A DNA stretch of 64,000 nt from Selaginella moellendorffii. Its lineage: Eukaryota; Streptophyta; Lycopodiopsida; Selaginellales; Selaginellaceae. A model generated the notes under the pieces. That model saw only the letters and a list, made by a program, of their open reading frames with translations. It did no database searches and had not been told where the DNA came from. This document shows positions 21,248 through 32,803 of this stretch, in pieces. Location: assembly GCF_000143415.4 (NCBI RefSeq), contig NW_003314271.1:1-64000 (forward strand), written 5' to 3'. Position numbers and translations under genes: made by a program. Positions within the stretch are counted from its first letter, which is position 1, and each line of letters starts with the position of its first letter.

Positions 21248-21419
21248 TGCTAAATAACCCAAAACCCAAAACCCTTTGACATCTTCGCAGCAAATCTCCA
21301 GGTTCTTCTTCTATGAATGGGCCTTCTCTCGGGAAATGGCGCATCATCCACGAGAAAATCTTGGTCGTTCAGAACTCAAGGAATGTGCCCAAGATGGACG
21401 TCGTCCAGGGCTACGCGAA

Positions 21420-21830
21420 GAATGGTGGAAGTGGTGGAGCTAGATCAAAGAACTGGGATGCAGCCAAGAATGGTGAAAGTGGTGGGAGCGAGATCAAAGA
21501 AGTTGGATGAAGCGAAGTGAAGAACGGTGGAAGCGGTGGAACGAGATCAAAGAACTTGGATGAAGTGAAGAATGGTGGAAGTGGTTGAAGAATTTAGATG
21601 AAGCATAGAATCGATATTGAAGTAAATCTGACAACCAAAGCAGCTAGTCCAGTGGCAGGAGGTCCTGGGTTCAATCCCCAGTCTGTCGAAGCCCATTTTT
21701 CAACACATGACTTGGATGAAGCCAAGAATGGTGGAACGAGATCAAAGAACTTGAATGGTGGAACAAGATCAAAGAACTTGAATGCTGAAAGTGGTGGAGC
21801 GAGATCAAAGAATGGAAGCGAAGACAACGC
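21420..21830 (+). repeat. 48-bp minisatellite array, degenerate
   Basis: Repeated units of the type found in the intact PPR (GGTGGAAGTGGTGGAACGAG, AACTTGGATGAAGC), about six to eight partial units, interrupted by a 110-base insertion at about 21,604-21,713. Confidence 0.85.
21604..21713 (+). mobile_element. Possible tRNA-derived SINE-like insertion
   Basis: This insert breaks the minisatellite. It contains TAGTCCAGTGG (A-box-like) at about 21,645 and GGTTCAATCCC, a perfect Pol III B-box, at 21,668. The spacing is shorter than in a tRNA and no cloverleaf forms, so at most a SINE remnant. Confidence 0.3.
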
Positions 21831-23054
21831 TCTCGGCTTGTTCTGCTATAGCCGGGCTGCTAGCCGGATGTTCAAGCAGCTTTCAAGGCCTTACGGATCT
21901 GGTGAATGCTTGTAAAGGCCTGTGCTCGTCTCGCAAGCTCAGAAGAAGCTCACGGCGATCTCAAGCTCAAAGCTATGGCGCTCGAGCAGGGAATGGCCGT
22001 CCACGCTCAAGCCGCGAGGAGCTCGACGTGTTCGTGGCGTCTACGCTACATGTAAGTGTGGGAGCTTGAGGAGAGCTTTTGAGTTCTGGAACTCCTTGAT
22101 GCTGGGCTACTGCGAGAACGAGCAAGCCGGCATGGTGGTGCTGCTCTTCCACTTCATGCAGCTCGAGGGCTGTGGTCTAGACGCTGGATCCTTCGTTCCT
22201 CCGCTCAAGGCCTTGGCGAGTCTAGCATCGATCGAGAGAAGCCCGGAGACCAAGCCCAACTTGCTCGTCTTGCGGAGGAGCACGGCCTCGCTCCACTCGC
22301 AAGCGTCCGAGCGTGGCTTCGACTTGATCAACTGCTAGGGAGCTTGATGGAGGCAAGGAGAGTCTTCGACCGGATCGAGCAGCGCGATCCAGTGCTGTAG
22401 ACTTCGCTCATCGTCGCCTGTGCCGATGCCGGTGAGTCAAAGCTTGCGGGAGTGGCCCCGCGGCGCTGCTCGAGACGGGGAAGCTCGTCCATGGCGATGC
22501 ATGTTGACACGGCCTGGAAGTCGACCCGGGGGTGGTGGTCTCTCTCGTCGACTTCTACGGGAACATGGTCGATGCTCGCTGCGCTTTTGATGCAAGCTCG
22601 CAGCTCCTGGAGCGCGCTCTTGGCTGGCTATGGTCGCCGAGGTGATAGCAAACTGGTGCTCGAGATGTTCCACAGGGCCACGGACGAAGGCTTGCGGCTT
22701 GAGCGTGGTGGTGGTCTTGTTGATCAAAGGCCGGGAGTGCCGGCATGTGTTCGTCCCGGGATGGAGGACGGATATCTTGAGGGGGGCGGACGAGATGGAT
22801 GAAGCAGTGAAGCTTGCGAGGACGATGTCTAGACGAAGCGGTGGTGAATTCTCCGTTGGCGTGGCACCAGCGGCTTGTAGAAAGTGGAAGAATTGAGGTG
22901 ACTTTTGAGGAGCTGAGTGGTGAAACTGTATACAATCTTATGGCAAATGCTTGCTCGACCTGAAAAGGTGTGATTTTTCCCAAGCAAATGGCTTGTATAT
23001 CTATCAAGAAGAATGCAACAACGAGCTTACGATCGCGAACTCCTTGATCTTTTT

Positions 23055-26000
23055 TTACGCTGCCAGGCTCTTGGAGGCGATCTCAAACACATTCTCCGAC
23101 AGGCCATCGGTTTTAGCAATGCGTTCCAGTTGAGCCTACGAGGACAAAGTCACACACATTTGAGAAGAGAAGACCTGGAAAACAAACACTGCCTAACCTT
23201 AGCCAGCGATTGTCTGCCTTCATCAAAGCGTTTCCACCTCGACAATGACGATACCATTCGCGATGCCACCTGTGAGGACGAAGTTAAGATACGAAGAAAG
23301 TGTGCTTGCGAGTTACCTGAGGGTTCATTTTGTCCAACTGCAAAGTCACCTCTGCCAAAAACTCGTAGCCAGAGCCATCTTTAGCGTGAAAGTTGACAGC
23401 GGTTCGACAGAAAGGACCGATCAGAGAATACACCTGTGTAGCAAGGATGTTTTAGCTCCTGAGAAAGGTGATCTGAAACACAGAACCTTGTTTGGGTTCT
23501 TCATGTCGAAGGACGGATGATCTAGCAATCGCCTCATGTTCTTAACATTTCCAGGGATATCAGACATAGATTGTAACACCAGCCATTTGTTCACAACCTG
23601 CATGTTTTTGCTCAGTCTCCATGAAAAAAGAAGCAAAGGAAATTCTTACCAAAGTTTCGTCCTTCCACTGCTCGTAGAAGTTTGCCAAAGCTTCATCACG
23701 CACGTCCCCAGGATTCTGGCAAAGTGAAGAGAGGGCTGCAAATTGATCTGTCATGTTTGTTGCGCTTTTGTATTCGTTCAAAGCAAGCTCAGTAGTGTCC
23801 GCCTCGTCCAGAGAGCAGAGGTAGCCTGCAAATCACGCACTCAAGTCTAAGAGAACTATCAAGGAAGCGACTCACCGAGAGCGAGGTTTTTTAAGGATCT
23901 CCTGGCTTTGTTTTTGTGATCGAATGTGTAGTGCGGATCAGAACTTCGGTTTTCAGTCACCTGCATCAGAAAACGGATGTCATGGCAGAAACAAACACGA
24001 TAAGTCTATACTCACAGTTTTCAGGAAATCTTGCTTCAGTTTCGACGCAAGCTCTCTTATCACGAATTTTCGGACAGTATGTACTGCATCTGGATCTGCA
24101 ACCTCCATCAAGTCCATCAGTTCGCTTTCTCCAGGAAGTGTTAGTGCCTTTGCCACAAATTCCTGTAATATGTCCGTCAGCTAGAGCCTAGAAGCATGAG
24201 AAAAACATGCCTTATCTAACGAGGAATCGTTGAGAATACTGCGCATGCCTTCCACAAATGCGGATGGAACCGCGAGCTGTTCGTTTCTTTGTGCTTTCGG
24301 AATAAGATCCAGCATAAGTTTTCTTCCCATCGTCTGTCCAGCCTCCCATCTGTTAAACTCGTCGGAGTCATGCGCGAGCAAAAAGAGCAAATCGTCATCC
24401 GTCACAGTCGGTGTCACAAGGCGCACGGGAGCACTAAAGTTTCTTAGGAAAGATGGCACAGGTTTCTCAGGCAAATTGAGAAAAGTGAACTCTTGCTCTT
24501 CCTGCAAAAGTACACTGGTTAGAACACCAAAACCAAACAAGATGCACCCTCACCTTATCAACAAGAAGTACTGCTGTCTTTGCAGGTCCCCCCGCTGTGT
24601 CTTTCAATGACTTGAGTGATCCTCCATCAAGCAACTCGGTCAACACCATATCTTCGCCTTTTGAATTTAGTAGACCCACAGCCAATGGTATTAACGTCGG
24701 CTCCTTCACAGGTTGTCCAGGTGTAGAAGGAATTTCTTGCCTAAGGAGAAAACGCAGGAGAAATAAAGAATAGAAAGGCCACCTCTTACTTGCACTTTAC
24801 AGTATAGCTACGAGCTGCAGCATCATACGCTGTCGAAACAGTAAGAATGGGTGTTCCAGCTTGAGAATACCTGTAAGAACATGGTCAGGCAGGTGAACAC
24901 TCGTGCATTAGCTTACCATCTCAAGAAAACTGAAAGATTGGCGGAATTAGCGTCTCGCATAGCAGCAAAGAAATCCTCGCAAGTTACAGCTTGTCCGTCG
25001 TGACGTTCAAAGTACAAGTCCATGCCCTGTGCAACACCGTCTGCAAAGATATAAGAATACTGAACACAAACCTTCCGAAACCCATCTTTCCCAAGCAATG
25101 TTTGGTACATGCGAACGACTTCCGCACCCTTTTCATACACCTGTAGACATAGACGTAGAATTAAGACGCCTAACAATATCGTTTTCGAACTTCTTACCGT
25201 CACTACGTAAATAGTAAGGACAGATAACAAAATGTCAGTCGCGGCAAAACTACAATTCTAAAGCTCATACCCGTATAGAAGTTGTCCATCTGCAAATAAG
25301 CTCTTTTTTAGTAAGAGTTTTTGCAAATGAGGAGTACCTTAATGTAAGAATGCGGACGGACAGGGTGCGCCATGGGACCAGCGTCCTATTGCGGACAAGA
25401 AGGTCAGTGTGATTTGAAGAGAAAGAAGAAGAAAAAAACCTCTGGTACCTCTGAGAATTGTGCTGTTCTGAGAAGAGCGACATCACCGATACGTTTGACA
25501 GGTCGAGAGCCCATGTCAGAAGAAAACTCCTGTAACTTGGCATTTCAGTACACAAAGAAACCAACGCAAAAACTATACGCACCTGATCCCTGAAAACTGT
25601 AAGACCCTCCTTCAGACTCAATTGAAACCAATCACGGCATGTCACCCTGTATTACATGACTATATCAGCTAAAGCAGTGACAATGCGACGACGTACCTAT
25701 TCCCAGTCCAATTGTGGAAGTACTGCAAAGCAAACGTAGAGGTTAGTGGTTGTAGAACCTCTAATTCAGACCAACCTCATGACCAATCACACCCAAAATT
25801 GCCGCGTAGTCAACATCTGTAGCAGTTTCAGCAGACGCCAGAACAAGTTTCGAGTTGAATATCTGATACGAATAGAAAAATTAAGTGAATACAACAGCAA
25901 AAAAGACACACATTCAAGCTCTTGTTCTCCATAGCACCCCTACACCGTGCATCAGTTACCAAAAACGAACAAAAACAACGGCATCTTACATGTTGAAATC

Positions 26001-27584
26001 GGGAACAGCGACAATGTTAAACAGGTCAAGATCATACTCCAACCCATACACCTGTGCGAAGTTGAGATAAAAGAGAGAGAGAGAGAAAAGACTTCTACTT
26101 ACATCCTCATCCCACTTCATTGAAAGCTTGAGAGCATGCATAGCATGCTCTGTCTTTGGAACGTCTTGTGCAGGAGTCCAAATCCTCAGTTGAACATCCC
26201 TTCCTGAACGCGTTTTAAAAGTATCGTCTCTGGACGTGAGTTGCCCCGCTACCAAGGCAAAGAGGTAGCAAGGCTTTTTGAAAGGATCCTCCCACACAGC
26301 ATAATGAAATCCATTCTGACCACAGCACGTCGGGCTCTACACAATGCCAGTGAAGAAACAATGCCAACCTCGAGGTCTCCGGAGTCTATAAGGTTGCCAT
26401 TCGACAAAAGAACGGGATACTGTGCTTTGTCCGCTTCTATCCTGGTAGTGAACTTTGCCATAACGTCTGGCCGATCCTGTAATAGCTCGCCAGAATGTCA
26501 GCCAAACATTGTCACAAAAAAAGACCTGGTAAAAGGTTATCTTTCTAAAACCTTCAGCTTCGCATTGTGTACAAAACATGCCGCTGGAAGACTTGTAGAG
26601 CCCCTGTTGGAAAAAAAAAAGTAACCATTCTAAAAAACTTGATCCCACTTACTTCGAGAGACAAGTTAGTCTCCGGGTGTATCTCAGAGCCAATCTCTAA
26701 ATCAAAAGGCTGAACAGGAAGTGACTTCAACGTCAGATGACGGCTGGTCAGCTCAACTTCTTCCAGCTTCCGTTCTTCGCCGTTGATTTTAACAAAGAGA
26801 AGTTTCACGTCACGACCATCCAAAACCAATGGCGGGCTTTCACCTGCATGGCTTCTGGTTAATGACTACCAAGATAGCGGACGAAACAACGAAAGTGAAA
26901 AAGAAAATACTTGAGTTTCTCGGCAAAACCCGGATCTTAGACACCACGGTTGTCTTTTTCTCAGACAGAACAAATTTCAGCTCGACCTGGGTGGAAAAAA
27001 CGAAATCAGCATCCAAAATCCACACGGTGCGTTACCGTGTCAAAGTGATAGCCAGTGGGCTTGTAATCCTTCAAAAAAATCTCCTTGGGAGCCTCCTTGA
27101 CAGCCATCTCTTCAGCTACAGGAGAAGCTCCAACACTCGCTGTGGAGAATTGGCTAGACCCTGCAAAAGCACGCTACAGTTCACGACATGTGTTAGTCCG
27201 TAAGCTTCACGAAAATGAAAGAAAAAAAAAGTACCGGCAATTTCAATCGGCTTCCGCGCACGCAACCAAGTTCCTACATTTTTTGTTCGAAGATGAGAAC
27301 CATAAACAATGCTTGAAACATCTACCTTGAATTTCGAAGACAAGGCAAACGTGGAACTGGATTTACAGTACCGAGTGAAGCTCCTTGCCTGCAAAAGCAA
27401 GTAGCAAATTTAGAGGAAGTAAAATTGACATGAAAAGGAAGAACCGAGAGAGAACAAAAAGAAGAATCTGAAGCAAGAAGAAATAAAGCACCGGGAAAGC
27501 TCTGGTGGCTAATGACAGTCGCGAGGAGACGGCCAAGACGAAACTAAGCCCTGGTCTCTGGCAAGGCGCCATGACGGTGGCCAT
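23055..27584 (-). CDS. M1 aminopeptidase N (PepN type), copy 1, apparently intact
   Basis: Zinc aminopeptidase of the bacterial PepN / Arabidopsis At1g63770 type, removing N-terminal residues; probably plastid or mitochondrial given the extended N-terminus ([20 protein letters not shown], rich in Ser, Leu and Arg). Roughly 25-30 small exons. Landmarks in minus order: [37 protein letters not shown], the exopeptidase motif [13 protein letters not shown] (about 25,940), the zinc site [10 protein letters not shown] split by an intron (HE ends at 25,776) with the downstream Glu in [71 protein letters not shown]-like [31 protein letters not shown]-stop. A one-base difference from the other copies near 23,444 falls inside a 58-base intron and does not break the frame. 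All catalytic parts are present. Confidence 0.9.
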
Positions 27585-27775
27585 TTCTCCTCTAAAACCC
27601 CTAAAATCCAAAGACACAACACAGGCAGCTCCATTCTTTTAGAATCTCTACTGCTGGAGATCATCAAAGCACGAATGCGCTGCGCACAAAATCACGAAAA
27701 ACCTCACCCGATCGGCGCCCACGCCCAGCGCCTCGAGCAAATATTATCGCTCGCCTCTTTTAGGTCAACACGGCA
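27585..27775 (-). promoter_or_regulatory. Aminopeptidase N 5' flank, conserved between copies
   Basis: The 190 bases upstream of the start are nearly identical at 55,326-55,528 and largely kept at 40,120-40,300. This is the presumptive promoter and 5' UTR; no core element is assigned. Confidence 0.4.
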
Positions 27776-27855
27776 CTAAAAGTTAGCGAGGTATCTAAGG
27801 ATTAAAAGTTACGAAGGACTAAAAGTTACTACCAAGGATTTAAAAGTTACTACTC
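27776..27855. repeat. Short tandem repeat of an AAGGA(C/T)TAAAAGTTACT unit
   Basis: About four imperfect units of 16-20 bases just upstream of the aminopeptidase copy. A similar array stands at 40,300-40,362 beside the 5' fragment copy, so the repeat was copied with the gene. Confidence 0.8.
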
Positions 27856-28434
27856 GTGGCCCCGCGACCAAGACTGATTGGTTTAATCTTCCTTTGCCTG
27901 ACAGAAAGGATCGATCACCTCATTGATAAGATGATTTTCATTCAAGAACAGACCGAGCCTGGTCTCAAGGAACATTGTTTTCTCCACGACTTTTGGGAAG
28001 TACTAGACAACCTTCAAATCTGCTATGGCCAGTTCGCACAGAGCACCTTATGGAAACTGCTACTGAGCCTTACACCACCCATCTCTATGCTTGTCCCGGC
28101 TCCAGTCACGCTGCTCTACTTGCGAAACAGAAGAATGCGAGTAATGAGCTCATCGATTCCATCCTGGGAGTTCCATGGCGGTTCACGTTCCTGGAGCCAG
28201 CGCTAACTTTAGAAGGACGAGACAAAGACTAAAAGCAAGTTATCAAAGCGCTTACAGCATTGGGACTCCTATATATTATCTAAAAAAAAAGGACCTCCCG
28301 GAAAGTCTAAATTTAAGAATTTACACTACCCTAAATTTAGTACAAGCTCATTGTTTAGTACAAGAAAGGCTCTGCGTTTACTGTAACAAAAGCAAAAAGA
28401 TATTATTTTATATATAAACACAAGAAGGAATATC
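27856..28434. repeat. Fragments of duplicated intergenic sequence
   Basis: Pieces here (around 27,960-28,230) recur at 41,520-41,780 and 56,640-56,790 and, in reverse, at 37,690-37,830 and 48,020-48,110. No intact reading frame is shared between copies, so these are repeat remnants. Confidence 0.6.
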
Positions 28435-28454
28435 TTGTGATAAATTAATCCATT

Positions 28455-29030
28455 ACCGGCCTGTTGTCAAATTCATCCGAAAGGCAGTAAAAAAAGAAGT
28501 GATGGTTGATTGCAATTAGGATGTTATTCAATATAGCATTTCTAAAGAAGAAAAGACTAAAACTAAAAAAGAAAAACAAAAAGAAAATTTACCATTCATG
28601 AGTGACCCAAAACGCATCTTTTATTGCATTAGTGAATTCTGGTTTAGCACAATTTGGTAGAAACTGGACATTTAGTTTTATCCGTTGATATATTTGCTTG
28701 TTAGGTAAGGGGGAAAAGTTGCCTCCGCAGGCATATCCTCAAGCCGAGGAAAGTAGGCCCTTTGTCCCTAGAAATTATGCAAAGAAAAATAATATTACAA
28801 AGCCCGATACAAATATAAAACTTACACTTCTTTCCTAGAAAAACTTATCTATTGGATATTCTCCATGCTCTGTTTGCCTTTCTAACTGCTACATATGGAT
28901 ATGTAGTCTTCACTCGATTGATACCCCCTAAACAAAGTAAAACAGGAAAAGATCAAATCCATCTAATTTAGAACATTGCACACCTGAGAGAATTCCTAGA
29001 GATGATCTGGTTTTCATCACTGGAAAAAGC
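28455..29030 (-). pseudogene. Family B gene, copy I, broken
   Basis: Minus-strand copy of the unrecognised family B gene (see 36.9 and 57.0 kb). GQRAYFPRLEDMPAEATFPP is still readable, but about 40 bases are missing inside this exon and later exons carry stop codons. Confidence 0.75.
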
Positions 29031-29305
29031 ATTCACAGTAGAGCTAAGAGATGAAACTCAACATGCACTGGCAAACTCAGTAAAGACAAGAGAAAGAAAA
29101 AGCTTGCATAGTTAGATAGGGGAATCTTTGGCTGTCTCGTTGAGATTTGGCCTTCTCGACCTCCCAAAACACAACAAAGAAAGAAGCATCTTGGATGGAC
29201 AATTGCCAGCAAGGATTCCCTAAAGAAAAAGAGAAAAAAATGAGAGAAAACTAGACACAACAAACCTGGAAAGAACGGCCAGCGATGGCAGCCGGATCAT
29301 TTGGC

Positions 29306-29860
29306 TCAAACGATCCAACGGTGTGGATCGCAACTCCCCGATAACCTAAAACCTGCAAACTTCACTGGAACATGGTGGAGATATGCGACACCCCGAGCGA
29401 CCCAGAGAGTAGTCAAGCTTGTTGTCCTCCTTGTCTTTGAAGAGGTGTAGGCCATGGAGCTGGATGAGGTTGTCATGACACAAGAAAGCAATCTGTTGTG
29501 GAAGTCCCCGTCCTCTTGTTTATTTCTTCACAGCTAATATCATCTCCTCTGTAGACGGAGCCGATTGGCTTTCAGTTTTCATGAAGGAAAACTGGGATGA
29601 AGAACCACTGAGAGCTGCCCACAATGATCAGGTCCATAGTACTCTGGCAGTGATGCTGGCAGCTGGAAGACCATCTTCGTCACTGTTGGGAACTTGCATA
29701 GAGTTACTGGAGACCCTGCTTTCGAGCTTCTGCGCCTTCGATTCTCCAGAAGGGAAGAGCTTACCGCCACCATCGCTTAGCTTGGAGGATTGCACAAACA
29801 TATCTCTGGTGTCGTCGAGAAAGCCACGAACCTCTGAGCCCAACAGAGGCAAGAACAAAT
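29306..29860 (-). pseudogene. Receptor-like kinase fragment, copy I
   Basis: Minus-strand sequence contains kinase pieces in different frames: CHDNLIQLHG followed by LFKDKEDNKLDYSL, and VARGVAYLHH, as in plant receptor-like kinases. Frames change between pieces, so it is non-functional. It adjoins family B copy I in the same order as at 58 kb. Confidence 0.55.
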
Positions 29861-30862
29861 ATCAGTAGCCGTAGTAACATTGAATCTAAAGACCAAGAGG
29901 CATTGATGTGTTCTGGGAAAGACCTCTCCCCTGAAAGGTCAAACCAATCAGCTATTTCTCTACTGATAACTAGTTATTAAGTAAACCAGTTTTGGTTCCC
30001 GCTACACTGAATGCTAGCGGACTGTTACTGCATCTGTACACTGCAGTCTTTGTTGCTTAAGCCGAGATGGTCTTGTCCATGGGTCAGAAATTCTGGATAA
30101 AAGTAAATGATACGCACCTGCAACGATTGAGAAGAAGTCGAGAGAGAGGTGAGGACCATGATTATGCTGAAATCCAAATTTTCCGCAACAAGCTATGAGC
30201 TGAGCACCTGAGCTCCCCAGAAAAACTATTCATCATTGGATACGTCTCTAGACGGTGATAGTAGAGTCCGTGAGTGCCAATTCCAGAAAGAATGCATCCA
30301 CAAGTAGATAGCTACAATTCCCTCACCTTTATCTGTTTTGATTCCAGCAACCTCCATAGTCCTATATCTGCTTTATAGAAGTAGAGCAGCGTAATTTTTT
30401 GTACTCCTATTTACCACCTTCCCATCCATCCTTGAGCATTTGCTGTTGGCAATCCTTCCTGGTGGAAAGCGTTCGTCCCACGCATGCGGTCCTTTAAAGT
30501 TTGTACTGAGGAGCAAAACTTGAGGAATCTATGCCTTTGCGTTTCTTAGGCACTGGAACTTTGAAGCATAGCCAGAGGCTTGAGTGGCTCGCTGAGAGAC
30601 TAGAGAGACCACTCTCTCTTGGATTCTTGATCGAAACTTTTCTAGTTTGCACTAATTTTAGTATGGATTATATCTAATTTCTGTAAGACTGGGAACTTCC
30701 TTCCTAGTAAGTATATCACTGGCCATTGCACGCAGAGTGAACCATATAGGAGACTTATGTGATGACTACCTGTTGGCTGCCTTTCTGAAGTAACAAAGTT
30801 TGGAAGGGGATTGCAAGAAGTTCCACCGGGTAAATGTGATTAAAATGGGCTTACATGGCATA
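29861..30862. other. Non-coding, partly duplicated
   Basis: 29,900-30,350 matches 58,560-58,940 at moderate identity; 30,360-30,862 has no match noticed and no gene. Confidence 0.5.
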
Positions 30863-32718
30863 GTGTTAGGTTGTTTTCTGACTTCATTCAACATAACATT
30901 CCCCTGGTTGCACAAATGATACATAATATTGCTTTCTATTTTGCTCAAGAAAAGAAAGATAACAAGGAAAAAATGAAAAAAAAAAAAGAATTAATGTACC
31001 TCTTGTTTGAAAATGAGCTTCTAGCAAAGCAGATGGCTTCATGCATAATAAAGCTGGGAAAAGAGCTAAAAACAAAACAAATAGCCCAAACAACACTGAG
31101 GCTAGCATAGGAGATAAGCACATGATAAAAGATTAGGAGAAACAACATAATCTACACCCACTAGTCTCCTACTTTTTGTTGGGCACTTACAAACCACCTA
31201 AATAAAAGAAAGTTGAGAGTATGGAGTAGGTAGGAGCGTGGAGGAGCATAAAAGAAGGGAGTAAGAGTAGTCCAAATCAAACTTGCAAAAATTTTGCTAT
31301 ACTTTTTAACAGATATCTAGACTACCAAAACAAAATAAACAAGATATGAAGAATGTTTGTGCTTTGGTTGGCCCAACTATGTAAATAGTTAATAACAAAT
31401 GAATCCATGCTACCAAAAGGTTCATCTAGTTAGGTGTTCTTCCAAATAAACTTCCAAGAGAAGTGTATTCAATTAAATTAAAGAAATACATAAAAGGAAA
31501 AAAGAATCTAAGAAAATCTAGCAATTTAATAATCATATGTGTTGAGATTGTAGATAGCATAATTAGATTCAATGATGTTGAGTAAGTTATTGTATGCTTG
31601 TCATTGATTTTAATTTGCCAATTAAACTCACACACAATATATATTATGAAAGGATATTATGGATCAAACATATTCATAAGCTTGTGGTTGATATAGTTTT
31701 ATGAATCTATATTGTATAACACAAGAATGTAGTCATAGCAATGCTCAAATACTTATGATTGATGATTATCAAAGTTTGTTGTTGAGATAGGAGTGCTAGA
31801 AACATTAGCCACTTCTCCTTGTGAAAATCTAAGTCATTTGGCTAAATGTTGTTCTAAATAAACTTTAAAAAGAAATGCATTCAATTAAATCAAAGAAATA
31901 TGTAAAAGGAAAAGAGAATCTAAAGGAAATCCAACAATTTAATAACCATATGTGTTGGGATTATGGATAACATAGTTAAATTCAATGATGTTGAGTAAGT
32001 TGTTGTATGTTTGTTGTTGATTTTTGATTTTCTAATTAAATTCATACACAATATATATTGTAAAAAGATATTATGGATCAAATATATTCATCAGCTTGTG
32101 GTTGACAAAATTTTATGGATCTACATCATATAACACAATAACATGATCATAATGATGCTCAAATGCTCATAATTGATGATCACCAAAGTTTGCCATCGGG
32201 ATAGGAGTATTAGCCACTTCTCTTTGCCAAAATACATGTTAATTGTTATCAGAAAGGTTTTAGAACATAGCTCTGTGGCATACCTATAAATTCAAATAAA
32301 CCAAGTGCAATATTTTATCCCCAATAGTTCACATAATTTGCAATTCTCCTTGCTTTACACACAACCATGAATATATAAATAAATATAGAGAAGATGTATA
32401 ATTAATTTAACCTTCCATTTGCACAAAGACAATTATTTACTACTAATGGGGTTGGATCGTTATTATTGTCTTTCAAAAGTGTCTTGAAAATTAAATGAAC
32501 CATTTCTATACTTTACCATTGTTTATATCAATATTTATATAAAAAGTGAAAATGGGGTTAGTTTATTTTTAACATAAAATGTTACATAGAACTGTTATAC
32601 CTCCCTAATTGTATTTCTATGGTGGAGTGGATGGAGAAATAAATGAAGCAATCACTTTTAGTATATATTATGTTTTGTAACTTTGTCTTAAATATTTTTT
32701 ATTTGATTTGATTATAGA

Positions 32719-32803
<85 letters not shown>

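Larger units (their letters stand above)
21313..22963 (+). pseudogene. PPR gene copy, broken
   Basis: Degenerate copy of the PPR gene at 10.5-13.2 kb. It starts with a similar sequence (MNGPSLGK) and ends with the same NACST-stop. In between are many deletions, stop codons and frameshifts, though stretches such as MLGYCENEQAGMVVLLFHFM are nearly identical to the parent. The minisatellite is present but scrambled. Recent origin is suggested by long near-identical stretches; non-function is clear from repeated frame loss. Confidence 0.92.

Noticed and set aside
21640-21690. Possible tRNA gene
   Set aside because: A good B-box is present but the A-to-B spacing is too short and no cloverleaf forms.
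23440-23450. One-base deletion in aminopeptidase copy 1 that looked like a frameshift
   Set aside because: It falls inside a short intron between NPNK and VYSLIG, so the coding frame is not affected.
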